Assembly: GCF_008065135.1 (NCBI RefSeq)
Contig: NZ_CP042914.1
Span: 7,855,404 to 7,919,403 of the forward strand
DNA: 64,000 bases
Origin: Roseimaritima ulvae
Lineage (GTDB): Bacteria > Planctomycetota > Planctomycetia > Pirellulales > Pirellulaceae
Reading direction: 5' to 3'
Position 1 is the stretch's first letter. Every line of letters starts with the position of its first letter. Below the pieces are notes generated by a model, which saw only the letters and a program-made list of their open reading frames with translations, ran no database searches and was not told the origin of the DNA. This document shows positions 9,313-17,123 of the stretch, in pieces. The translations under genes and the position numbers were made by a program.

Positions 9313-9738
9313 TTAACTAGCGGGTTTCCGCAGCAGCCCTGGGAGACACATTAATCCCAACGCTCCAAAAATACAGGAGAGCCCCCACAGACTTTCAAAA
9401 CGGTTGGCCCGCACGCGACTGGGCTTGCGTGGATCGTAGAGGACTTCGATCTTGTCGCCTTCGGCAAGCTGGAAAGATAAACCGCCGCGGATCGTCCCCT
9501 CGGTCATCCCCTGCCCCTCGACCGGGTAAGCCAAATGATAGGTCACACTGGTTCGTCTACCGTCGCGTGCTTCGGTGGTTTTCACATCCAGGCTGGTACA
9601 AACCGCTTCGACCGCTTGGCCACGTAAAACCAGCAGGATCGACCCGTAGGCAAAATACGTCGCGGCGGCAAAGCCTGTCACGACGATCAGCAATCGCAAT
9701 GCACGGGACTTGGCTAGATATTTACTGGGAGCCGCCAT
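9313..9738 (-). CDS. DUF3592-family membrane protein
   Basis: A 141-residue protein with one hydrophobic segment near residues 17-38 (LLIVVTGFAAATYFAYGSIL), a soluble beta-rich middle and a second hydrophobic segment near the C terminus (GLSCIFGALGLMCLPG). The middle carries the DUF3592 pattern: a VTYHLAYPVEGQ strand followed by GDKIEVLYDPRKPSRVRA. The function of this family is not known. The ATG at 9738 is used rather than a TTG five codons earlier. It sits 89 bp upstream of the beta-helix gene on the same strand. Confidence 0.75.
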   Translation of the reverse strand: MAAPSKYLAKSRALRLLIVVTGFAAATYFAYGSILLVLRGQAVEAVCTSLDVKTTEARDGRRTSVTYHLAYPVEGQGMTEGTIRGGLSFQLAEGDKIEVLYDPRKPSRVRANRFESLWGLSCIFGALGLMCLPGLLRKPAS

Positions 9739-9933
9739 AACGTCGTTGACCAAAGCATCAGAAGTAGCCCCACCGCAGAATCGATCATTCTCAGCGGCCC
9801 ATCATCGCAGGCGGCGGCACAAGACGCAAACAGGGTTATACTAAGCGGCAGCGGTTCGCTCGCCTGACGCGCAGGCCAACCGTGCCGCGCAGCGAAATTG
9901 CCGCGACCGTCCGCCTCGTTTGCCGAGCAAGCC

Positions 9934-10338
9934 ATGATCCCCGACGACCTCGATCCCGTAACTGCCAGTTATCATCGCTGTATGTATGGCGAAGGTTTTT
10001 TGGATACGTTTTACGACACCTTTTTGGACGGGGCGCCGGACATCCAGGAAAAATTTCGCAACACCGATTTCACGCATCAGAAACTGATGCTCCGCGAGTC
10101 GCTGCTGTTGATGATCATGTATAGCCTGGGGCAAACCCAGGTCCGCGACGAACTGGTCCAGCTGGCCAAACGCCACGATCGCAACCACGTGGACATCCCG
10201 CCTACGATGTACGAGCGATGGCTCGAATCGTTATGCGTTGCCGTCGGGAAACATGACCCGGAATTCAGCCCCGAAATGGAACAACAATGGCGGGCCGCAA
10301 TGCAGCCCGGCATCGACCTGATGGTCTCGTATTATTAG
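9934..10338 (+). CDS. Single-domain globin
   Basis: About 134 residues, all helical, with the globin pattern: MYGEGFLDTFYDTFLDGAPDIQEKFRNTD in helices A-C (quoted in part as FLDTFYDTFLDGAPDIQEKF), and an F-helix segment LVQLAKRHDRNHVDIPP whose His is the expected proximal haem ligand. It ends in YERWLESLCVAVGKHDPEF, typical of the G/H helices of bacterial single-domain globins. Likely role: binding oxygen or nitric oxide. It converges on the nitrite reductase genes, which fits a nitrogen-oxide protective role, but that link is inference. No clear ribosome site; a longer reading from 9898 adds 12 poor-quality residues. Confidence 0.8.
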   Translation: MIPDDLDPVTASYHRCMYGEGFLDTFYDTFLDGAPDIQEKFRNTDFTHQKLMLRESLLLMIMYSLGQTQVRDELVQLAKRHDRNHVDIPPTMYERWLESLCVAVGKHDPEFSPEMEQQWRAAMQPGIDLMVSYY

Positions 10339-10345
10339 CATCGCC

Positions 10346-10617
10346 GTAGCATGGGCCCCTGGCCCGTGTCGATAAATTACCCCCCTCCCCAGGGACGTGA
10401 AATTTATTGTTGGAAGCTTGAGAAGCTACGAGAAACACGTATTTCCGCCGGGCTCGCCCCGGCGGGATAACAACTGGCGCCTACCATTGCCGTCCTATCC
10501 AACCTTTCTCCCAGCCAGACGACCGCTTCGCCTGCGGCGTAAACGCACACACCCCTAACGCCTGCATGATGGAAGGCGCTGTGATAGTTGCACACACGGG
10601 CCGGGGGCCCATGCTAC
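10346..10617. repeat. GTAGCATGGG inverted-pair element, cluster 1
   Basis: The gap between the convergent globin and nrfA genes is bounded by GTAGCATGGGCCCCTGGCCC on the left and, inverted, CACGGGCCGGGGGCCCATGC on the right. The interior includes further dyads such as CGCCGGGCTCGCCCCGGCGG. The same head-to-head arrangement recurs at three other places in the window. It may fold into a long hairpin at the end of both genes. Confidence 0.7.
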
Positions 10618-10622
10618 TTGTG

Positions 10623-12152
10623 TTACAGGTCCAGCTTATAACATGCCGCTTGGGCTTGGCGGCTGTAGTCGGCGGATTCGCCGAGGATCCGAGCGGCTTC
10701 CTGATCGGCGTGAAAGCCTTTCGAATTTTCACTGCTGATAAAGTCCAACCGCCACATCGCTTTGCGCTGCAACTCGCGGATCGGTGCCAACTGCTCTTCG
10801 CTGGCTCCGGCTTCTTTGGCCTCGATGATCGCATCCAACATATCGGTCATTGCCACGGCGGCTCGATCCATCAGCGAACGCGTGCGTCCTTGGATGATGT
10901 CGACGCGGTCCTTTAATTCCTGTTCGGAAACGTGATGGCAGGTCTGACAGGCTTTGTTGATGTTTAACATCGGGCTGCGGACCCAGTGGCTACTGACTTT
11001 GGTCGCGCCTTGTTTTTCATACGGCATATGGCAATCGCTGCAGCTGACACCGGCTCGCGCGTGGATACCTTGGCTCCACAATTCGAACTCCGGATGTTGG
11101 GCTTTATATACTTTGGTGCCGGTTTCTTTGTGCACATAGTCGTAGAACTCGCCCCCGCCCTGCCCTTGCTCATCGGCGGGGAATTCGGTTTCGTCCCATT
11201 CTTGTTCCAGGTCTTCCATCTTCAGACCATTGCCCCAGGGGAATGTCAGCGTCATCTTGTTTGCACAGTAATATTCGACGTGGCACTGCCCGCATACGAA
11301 CGATCGCATCTCCTGCCGCGTAGCGTGCACATTGGGGTCGTACGTGCCTTTGGAGCCCGCATCGCGCCACTGCTGGATGCTGGGCAGGTGCGGAACCGGA
11401 TCATCGCTTTTGGCCAGTTTGTCGATGCCCAACAGGAACCCGGGGCGCGTGACGCGAATCGACATCGTGACGGGATCGTGGCAATCGATGCAGGACACCG
11501 GATGAGCGTTGCCCAGATGCGGGTCCCCGGCTTCGGCTTTGACCACCCCGTCGGACGTCTTTTCTAATTCCGCATGGACGTCTTCATAGTTCAACTGACT
11601 GACGGCCTTAAATCCTGCCATCACCGCTTCTTGATGAAACGACTCCGCCAGAGCTTCCGGTGTGGCTTCCTGCCCCAGTTTTTCCAGACCGATACGGCGG
11701 TAGGTGGGAATGATCGAAGCGTGGCAATGCAAACAGGCGCCGGACTGTTGGACTTCGGTGACCCGTTTGGTCTGTTCTTGGTCACCCAGCATATAGGCGT
11801 GCCCGCGAGCTTCACGATATTCGATGCTGAAGGCGTAGCCGGCGTACAGCCGTTTCAGCCAGGGATCTTTTTCCAACTTGCTCGGCGGCAGGGCATTGCT
11901 GCCGCCGTACTCGGTCCGCTCGGTATCGGCGGTCCGCAGGTAGGCTTCGTACTGCAGCGGGAAATTCACGCCCCAGGGCTTTGGGTCGGTGCTGACTTCG
12001 TTGACCTCGACCAACCGCACAAAGGGCTTCCGCGCTTCCTGCTTGCGTTCGAACATGATGACCAACACGGCGACGACGCCCACGGTGCCCACCGCTACCA
12101 GGACCGTAAGCAGCGCTAACCAGCCAAAGCTACGTTTATGATCGGAAGCCAT
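10623..12152 (-). CDS. nrfA: Ammonia-forming cytochrome c nitrite reductase, catalytic subunit
   Basis: A 509-residue pentahaem enzyme reducing nitrite to ammonium with six electrons, anchored in or exported through the membrane by the segment at residues 10-33. Haem sites are at C140-H144 (CLHCH), C221-H225, C287-H291, C371-H375 and C402-H406. The active-site region HVEYY (291-295) and KAQHPEFE (350-357) match the catalytic Tyr and His and the calcium ligands known from NrfA. The first haem site is CXXCH, not the CXXCK of the Escherichia coli enzyme; CXXCH forms are known elsewhere, e.g. in Campylobacter. nrfH lies 61 bp upstream, giving the usual nrfHA order. Confidence 0.95.
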   Translation of the reverse strand: MASDHKRSFGWLALLTVLVAVGTVGVVAVLVIMFERKQEARKPFVRLVEVNEVSTDPKPWGVNFPLQYEAYLRTADTERTEYGGSNALPPSKLEKDPWLKRLYAGYAFSIEYREARGHAYMLGDQEQTKRVTEVQQSGACLHCHASIIPTYRRIGLEKLGQEATPEALAESFHQEAVMAGFKAVSQLNYEDVHAELEKTSDGVVKAEAGDPHLGNAHPVSCIDCHDPVTMSIRVTRPGFLLGIDKLAKSDDPVPHLPSIQQWRDAGSKGTYDPNVHATRQEMRSFVCGQCHVEYYCANKMTLTFPWGNGLKMEDLEQEWDETEFPADEQGQGGGEFYDYVHKETGTKVYKAQHPEFELWSQGIHARAGVSCSDCHMPYEKQGATKVSSHWVRSPMLNINKACQTCHHVSEQELKDRVDIIQGRTRSLMDRAAVAMTDMLDAIIEAKEAGASEEQLAPIRELQRKAMWRLDFISSENSKGFHADQEAARILGESADYSRQAQAACYKLDL

Positions 12153-12213
12153 TTTTGAAGTTTAAAGTTTGAGGGCGAAAGTTTGAAGTTTGAGGTTTCC
12201 TCTCCATCGCCGA
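12153..12213. repeat. Short direct repeats between nrfH and nrfA
   Basis: The spacer contains GAAGTTTAAAGTTTGAGGGC followed by GAAAGTTTGAAGTTTGAGGT: several near copies of AGTTTGA/AAGTTT. It separates the two subunit genes. No strong stem or promoter is evident. Confidence 0.5.
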
Positions 12214-12735
12214 CTACCGGCCGGCGTGGCCGACGTCGCTGTGACAATGCACACAGGACTGCATATCGCCACCCGCGACGGCGGGCAACATGGAATGCAC
12301 AAAGTCTTGATGGCAATGCACACAGGTCCCTTGGGTAACCCGTTTGTTCCGCGGTTTGATCTGAATGGGATTTTTGTAATTACCCAAGGTGAACGCCAGC
12401 GAATGAAAGAAACCGTTGTCCGCTTTCACGACCCACTTGCCAATCGGATCGTGCGGCAGGTGGCAATCGTTGCAGACGGCCACGTGATGATGGCTGCTTT
12501 TCTGCCATGAATCCAAATGATCCTGCATGGCGTGACAATTCACACAGGACTGTGGATTGTTGCTCAGATAACTGGCGCCGCGTCCATAGCCAAACGTGAA
12601 CATCCCCAGCCCAGCCAGCACGCCCAGGCACACGGCAAACAGGATGGCGGCTTTTCCGAACCGCGTTTTTCGGCGTGTCGGTTTGTTTTGGGTTTCCGGC
12701 GGTTTAGAATCCGAAGTTCCGTTCGCTTCGTCCAT
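12214..12735 (-). CDS. nrfH: Cytochrome c nitrite reductase small subunit (quinol dehydrogenase)
   Basis: A 173-residue membrane-anchored tetrahaem cytochrome of the NapC/NirT/NrfH family. It passes electrons from menaquinol to NrfA. A charged N terminus is followed by one membrane helix (about 29-50, ILFAVCLGVLAGLGMFTFGY). Haem sites are C64-H68 (CVNCHAM, with Met70 placed to be the unusual axial ligand of haem 1), C88-H92, C138-H142 and C161-H165. The length and four CXXCH motifs fit NrfH. It is the first gene of the nrfHA pair and begins with ATG at 12735. Confidence 0.94.
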   Translation of the reverse strand: MDEANGTSDSKPPETQNKPTRRKTRFGKAAILFAVCLGVLAGLGMFTFGYGRGASYLSNNPQSCVNCHAMQDHLDSWQKSSHHHVAVCNDCHLPHDPIGKWVVKADNGFFHSLAFTLGNYKNPIQIKPRNKRVTQGTCVHCHQDFVHSMLPAVAGGDMQSCVHCHSDVGHAGR

Positions 12736-12793
12736 GGATGCTGCTTTATTAGGGTAACCGGCCAGAAATCAAATTCGTTAACGTAATCCAGCC

Positions 12794-13333
12794 GTGGAGC
12801 CATCAACGGTGAAATCACTAAGACTGCAGCCTACGTTTACGGTCGATGTCCCCAGCGACGCCGAGCAAACCATTGCGGCGCTGCGCACGGCAATTGCCGA
12901 TGACGAATTGAGCGAGCACGCCATGGCGGCGGGCACTTGTTTTGAATTTTTCATCGCCCCTACCCAACAGCGTTTTTGGTCGCCGCATCTGTCCATACAA
13001 ATTAGTCCTCGCGACCCCGGCTCGCAACTGTTCGGTCGCTTCTCACCGCGGCCGGAAATCTGGACAATGGTTATGGCCATTTACGGTGTGGTTCTAATCT
13101 TTATGTTCGCCGCAGCGATCTATGGATACGTTCAGTGGATGCTGGGTACCGCGCCTTGGGCCCTGACAGTATTGCCAATCGGCGTGATCGTGATCGGCAG
13201 CCTGCACGCAGCCAGCTTGGTTGGTCAGAACCTCAGTTCCGACCAAATGCATTTATTACGGTCCCGACTCGATCGCGCGATTGAACTGGCGTTTCCCGAA
13301 CGGCCGCTTGCCGAAGACGCCGTGCGCGAATGA
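12794..13333 (+). CDS. Hypothetical membrane protein, two helices
   Basis: 179 residues from a GTG start. I do not recognise a family. A soluble N-terminal part of about 85 residues (with FEFFIAPTQQRFWSPHLSIQ) precedes two membrane helices (about 93-116, VMAIYGVVLIFMFAAAIYGY, and 121-142, APWALTVLPIGVIVIGSLHA) and a short C-terminal tail that may be helical (LLRSRLDRAIELAF). It lies divergently to nrfH, 58 bp from it, so both promoters must sit in that small gap. No link to nitrite reduction can be shown. Confidence 0.65.
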   Translation: MEPSTVKSLRLQPTFTVDVPSDAEQTIAALRTAIADDELSEHAMAAGTCFEFFIAPTQQRFWSPHLSIQISPRDPGSQLFGRFSPRPEIWTMVMAIYGVVLIFMFAAAIYGYVQWMLGTAPWALTVLPIGVIVIGSLHAASLVGQNLSSDQMHLLRSRLDRAIELAFPERPLAEDAVRE

Positions 13334-13355
13334 TGTTGCGCAAGTGGCACAGAGC

Positions 13356-13859
13356 TTAATTCGAATCGGTTCCCCCGCTCACTTCCTGTTGCGGCCAAGT
13401 CGAAGGAATCAGTTGCGCGCCGCCGCGGCCTCGGCGGGCCACTCGCAGCGAATCACGAACATAATCATGGCACTGGATACAGGTGGTGGTCATCTGCAGA
13501 TAGGTAAACGTGGCCCCTTCATGGTTGCCCTGGCTGGCCAGCGAATGCAGTTGATTGCATTGCCGGCGGAAGACCATGCCAAAATGTTCGTAGACTTCGT
13601 CGCGAGCCCGCGGCCACTCCGCCGCTTCGCTGATGTGCTTCATCTGTTCGGCGCCCCGCGCCACCCCGTCCAGGTCTTTCCGCAATAGGGCTTCCAAGAC
13701 CTGCTGGGAATGCACCATTTTGGAACGCATCAAGGCGCCGGGAGCCCGATTGATGGGCGTTGCCGGCGGATCTGCCTGAACCCACAAAGTTCCCATCACT
13801 GCGACACACGCAGCCAACATTCCTGTTACCGTACCGCGTTTGCTGAATACACCTTTCAT
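13356..13859 (-). CDS. Secreted monohaem c-type cytochrome, four-helix type
   Basis: About 167 residues starting at the ATG at 13859, where AGGAGG stands 7 bases upstream; an in-frame earlier start lacks such a site. A signal peptide (residues 1-30, MLAACVAVMGTLWVQA) is followed by helical sequence and a single haem site near the C terminus, TCIQCHDYVRD. One C-terminal CXXCH in a helical protein of this size is the arrangement seen in cytochrome c'-like proteins. Possible electron carrier or NO-binding protein. It starts 22 bp after the ornithine-cyclodeaminase-type gene, so the two are probably one transcript. Confidence 0.75.
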   Translation of the reverse strand: MKGVFSKRGTVTGMLAACVAVMGTLWVQADPPATPINRAPGALMRSKMVHSQQVLEALLRKDLDGVARGAEQMKHISEAAEWPRARDEVYEHFGMVFRRQCNQLHSLASQGNHEGATFTYLQMTTTCIQCHDYVRDSLRVARRGRGGAQLIPSTWPQQEVSGGTDSN

Positions 13860-13881
13860 CACACCGCCTCCTGCTGGTGAG

Positions 13882-14940
13882 TTACACACGCACCCAATCT
13901 TTTAATGGGGCGTGTTCAAAAATCATATCGTGCTGGACTTGTAGGTCCTGGCCCAAGCCGGCTTCGCTGGCGCGATGGTACATCGCCAGAGCAATCCCCA
14001 CGTCCACGTAGGCCAGTCCCACGGCATTAAAATAAGTCCGCTCTTCGGCGTGCTCGCGACCGGCTTTACGGCCGGCGATCAGATCGACCAGGTTTCCGTG
14101 TATATCCGCGTCGGTCAGTTCGCCGTCTTTGTACATCCGGCTGAGCGTTTGCGTGCGATGTTTGACCGTCTCCCAATCGTCGCAAACGATCTTGTCGCAC
14201 TGCTTGGCCACTGCGTACTCATCTTCCCAGCCGCCGACGTGGCTATAAAACGCGCCGGGCTTCATCCAGGCGGCTTTCAACAACGGAGCCTGAGCGCTGG
14301 TGGCGGTGACGATGATGTCGGCATCACTGACCGCCGCTTCCAGGTCCGAGGTGGCTTTGGCGAACTCCATCTGGGGCAACAGCTTTTCCATCTCGCTGAC
14401 AAACACATCTTCTTCCGCCGGATCTTTGGCGGCCACACGGCACACTTCCAGCGAAGGCACGGCGGTCTTCATCGCGATCAGATGCATCTTGGCCTGCTCG
14501 CCCGCACCGATGAAGCCGATCGTGCGAGAGTCATCGCGAGCCAAGCATTTCGCCGCCAGGGCGCCCATCGTGCCCACGCGGATGTTGGAACACAGCGTGC
14601 CTTCCATAAACGCGATCGGAAAACCTCGTTCGGTCTCCGACAGAATGATCACCGCCGACAAGTTCTGAATCCCATGCCGGACCGGATTGGGCGGAAACAC
14701 CGATACCCACTTCACGCCGCAAATCTTTTTGTTCTTAAAGGTCGCCGGCAGGCAATTGATCCGCTCCTGCGTATCGTCGTTAAAGATCTGCACGATCTTT
14801 TCAGGAAAGATCACATCGCCGTGTTCGAAATCCAAAATCGCTTGTTCGGCCGCTTCCATGGCCATGCGAATGTCCAAACACCCGGCACCGAGGAGGTCTT
14901 CTTGAGAGAAAAACCGGCACTTGATTTCGTGGGTTTGCAT
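13882..14940 (-). CDS. Ornithine cyclodeaminase / mu-crystallin family protein
   Basis: 352 residues. The family comprises NAD(P)-dependent enzymes acting on amino or imino acids. Visible here are the N-terminal substrate-binding half with EGTLCSNIRVGTMGALAAKC, and the Rossmann nucleotide-binding motif GFIGAGEQAKMHLIAM at about residues 141-156. Later IIVTATSAQAPLLKAAW corresponds to the conserved Rossmann strand of the family, and HVGGWEDEYAV replaces the usual G-x-D-x-P-x-K-x-E region in diverged form. The exact substrate (ornithine, alanine, an opine precursor) cannot be given. It leads a probable two-gene transcript with the monohaem cytochrome. Confidence 0.82.
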   Translation of the reverse strand: MQTHEIKCRFFSQEDLLGAGCLDIRMAMEAAEQAILDFEHGDVIFPEKIVQIFNDDTQERINCLPATFKNKKICGVKWVSVFPPNPVRHGIQNLSAVIILSETERGFPIAFMEGTLCSNIRVGTMGALAAKCLARDDSRTIGFIGAGEQAKMHLIAMKTAVPSLEVCRVAAKDPAEEDVFVSEMEKLLPQMEFAKATSDLEAAVSDADIIVTATSAQAPLLKAAWMKPGAFYSHVGGWEDEYAVAKQCDKIVCDDWETVKHRTQTLSRMYKDGELTDADIHGNLVDLIAGRKAGREHAEERTYFNAVGLAYVDVGIALAMYHRASEAGLGQDLQVQHDMIFEHAPLKDWVRV

Positions 14941-15273
14941 GGAGCCGTGTGATCATGAAAAGGCAAAGCGGACTGTGAACCGATATCGGCTAGCTGCAAA
15001 GCATTTTCCAGGCCAATCAGACAAAGCCGACAACTAACTGAATGCCCTCAGCGAAGCGGTCCCCTGCGGCACACCCTGAGCCATTCCGCACACACAAAGT
15101 GCGTCCCAGGTGCCCATGCTGGGGCTACAGCGGACACTCAGCTCTGTCTTGATCGCCCTGTCCTGGATTGCAAGACCACGGCGGATCCTCAGAATGAAGC
15201 CAGCCAACGCACTTGCTCGTTGGCCGCCCCTTCGTGCTTCCGTCCCTTCGTCACTCCCATGCACCAAGATCTC
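14941..15273. other. Intergenic region, no gene seen
   Basis: This gap separates the divergent cyclodeaminase-type and MscS genes. I see no convincing gene, RNA or strong dyad. An in-frame extension of the MscS reading frame to 15220 enters this stretch but is unlikely to be translated. Confidence 0.5.
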
Positions 15274-16755
15274 ATGTCCCGTTTGCCGCAGTCTTTTATC
15301 TTGACGGTATTGTTGTCGCTTGGCCCGGTTCTGTCCTCAATGGCGCAGGACCAGGAGCCGCCCGAGATCCATCCCGTCACGACGTCGGACCCCGAAATCC
15401 CCCTGGCCAGCCTGCGGATCATGGTCCGCCCGCTGGATCAACAAGAGCTGCAAGTGGAAGCGGACGCCTGGTTTTCGCTGCTAAAACAGAAAGCTCAACA
15501 GATCGCAGCCGCTCGGCTGGGCGTGCAGAAAACCAACCAAGTCATGGCCGCCGCCCCGCCGGCGGAAGCCCCAGCAGACGACTCGGCAGCCGACGAACCC
15601 GCAGCGGATAACTTGCCTGCGGACGAACCCGCCGAGGATGCGGCTCCTGGCGATGACGATGCGGCGGTCGACCCGGCCAACGTTACGGCTGCGGCGCTGG
15701 ATGAAGTCGACCAACAGCTTGAAGGCTTGGCCCCGGAGGCCGCCGGCGATGTCAAGGACCAACTGCTCGAAGATGTCGGCACCCTGATCGACGAACGCAC
15801 GGCGATCAGTGACCGCTTGGAGATCGTGCTGGATTCGCTGCAACGCAAAGGCGGCGAGGTGGAGACTTACCGTCAGTACGCGATCGCCGTAGCCGGCGTC
15901 GACCTGGACGCCAGTGATGCCCAAGCGACCTGGGCCACGTTTCATAACTGGATGGTCTCCAAAGAAGGCGGGCAACGCTGGGCGTGGAACCTGGTGCGTT
16001 TCTTGGCCATCTTATTGGTCGCCTACCTGCTAGCCAAAATCCTTAGCACCGTGGTCCACTGGTTGTTGGAAAAGAAGGTGCGGCTCACCAAACTAGCCGA
16101 GCGGTTAATCGCCAACACGATCCGAAACGTGTTGCTGGCAATCGGCTTTACCGTGGCCCTGACGGCTTTGGAAATCGACATCACTCCGATCCTGGCGGCG
16201 ATCGGAGCAACCGGGCTGGTGGTCGGTCTGGCGTTGCAAAGCACGCTGAGCAATTTTGCCAGCGGGTTGATGATCCTTATCAATCGGCCCTTCGACGTGG
16301 ATGACGTCGTCACCGCCGGCGGCATCACGGGAAAGATTCACCAAATGAATCTGGTCTCCACAACCTTTCGCACCTTTGATAACCAGACGATCCACGTTCC
16401 CAACAACGAGATCTGGAGCAACGTGATTACCAACATCACGGCCAATCAAACCCGCCGCGTGGATTTGGAATTCGGAATCGGCTACGAAGACGACTTCGAA
16501 CAAGCCGAACAGCTGATCCTGGAAACCGTGCGAGCTCACGAACTGGTCTTATCGGATCCCGAACCGGTGGTGATCACGCACGCCCTGGCCGACTCCTCGG
16601 TCAACATCGTCTGCCGGCCCTGGGCCCGCACCAGCGATTGGTGGCAGGTCAAAACCGAACTCACCCGAGCGGTAAAGAAGCAATTCGACGCACACGGCAT
16701 CTCGATCCCGTTCCCCCAGCGGGACGTGCACGTGCATCAACAGACCGCTCCTTGA
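15274..16755 (+). CDS. MscS-family mechanosensitive channel
   Basis: About 493 residues. The start MSRLPQSFILTVLLSLGPVL gives a clean signal peptide; ATGs 5 and 18 codons upstream are alternatives. A long soluble domain rich in Ala, Asp, Glu and Pro (about 85-150) is followed by membrane segments LVRFLAILLVAYLLAKIL, IRNVLLAIGFTVALTALE and the pore-lining ILAAIGATGLVVGLALQSTL. The MscS beta domain follows at once: FASGLMILINRPFDVDDVV, then FDNQTIHVPNN. These channels open under membrane tension and release solutes during osmotic downshock. The acidic periplasmic domain is an addition not found in the small E. coli MscS. Confidence 0.88.
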   Translation: MSRLPQSFILTVLLSLGPVLSSMAQDQEPPEIHPVTTSDPEIPLASLRIMVRPLDQQELQVEADAWFSLLKQKAQQIAAARLGVQKTNQVMAAAPPAEAPADDSAADEPAADNLPADEPAEDAAPGDDDAAVDPANVTAAALDEVDQQLEGLAPEAAGDVKDQLLEDVGTLIDERTAISDRLEIVLDSLQRKGGEVETYRQYAIAVAGVDLDASDAQATWATFHNWMVSKEGGQRWAWNLVRFLAILLVAYLLAKILSTVVHWLLEKKVRLTKLAERLIANTIRNVLLAIGFTVALTALEIDITPILAAIGATGLVVGLALQSTLSNFASGLMILINRPFDVDDVVTAGGITGKIHQMNLVSTTFRTFDNQTIHVPNNEIWSNVITNITANQTRRVDLEFGIGYEDDFEQAEQLILETVRAHELVLSDPEPVVITHALADSSVNIVCRPWARTSDWWQVKTELTRAVKKQFDAHGISIPFPQRDVHVHQQTAP

Positions 16756-17123
16756 ATCGAGAGCAGACGGCAATCCACCCTCCCGCTGGACGTGCGATTT
16801 ATCCGTCGAGATTCGCGCACGCATGGTTTTCGAAAGTCGCAACCGTATCAGCCGCGCAGCGTCTTAGGCCCGGAGGGCCGTCATAGCCCCTGCCGGGGCT
16901 GTCAAGCCCCGGTAACCTGCCCTCAACAAAACAAAGACCCGGAGGGTCGACACAACGGAACTCTATGCCGCGCATCAACAGAATTGTGCCGGCCCTCCGG
17001 GCCTTGTGACTCCTGTTGCCTTCAGTCCGGGGGTTCACACCCCCGGCAGAGATTGTGTCGGCACTCCGTGCCTGGGCTGTTATAGGACGGGACCTTCGGC
17101 CCGGCGGCTGAGAACGGCGTCCT
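16756..17123. repeat. Intergenic region with CCCGGAGGG-type palindromes
   Basis: No gene is convincing here. The stretch lies between the convergent MscS and sulfatase genes and is packed with short dyads: GGCCCGGAGGGCC, GCCCCTGCCGGGGC, ACCCGGAGGGTCG, its inverse GGCCCTCCGGGCC, and GGGGGTTCACACCCCC. The density suggests a cluster of inserted hairpin repeats rather than one terminator. Confidence 0.6.
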
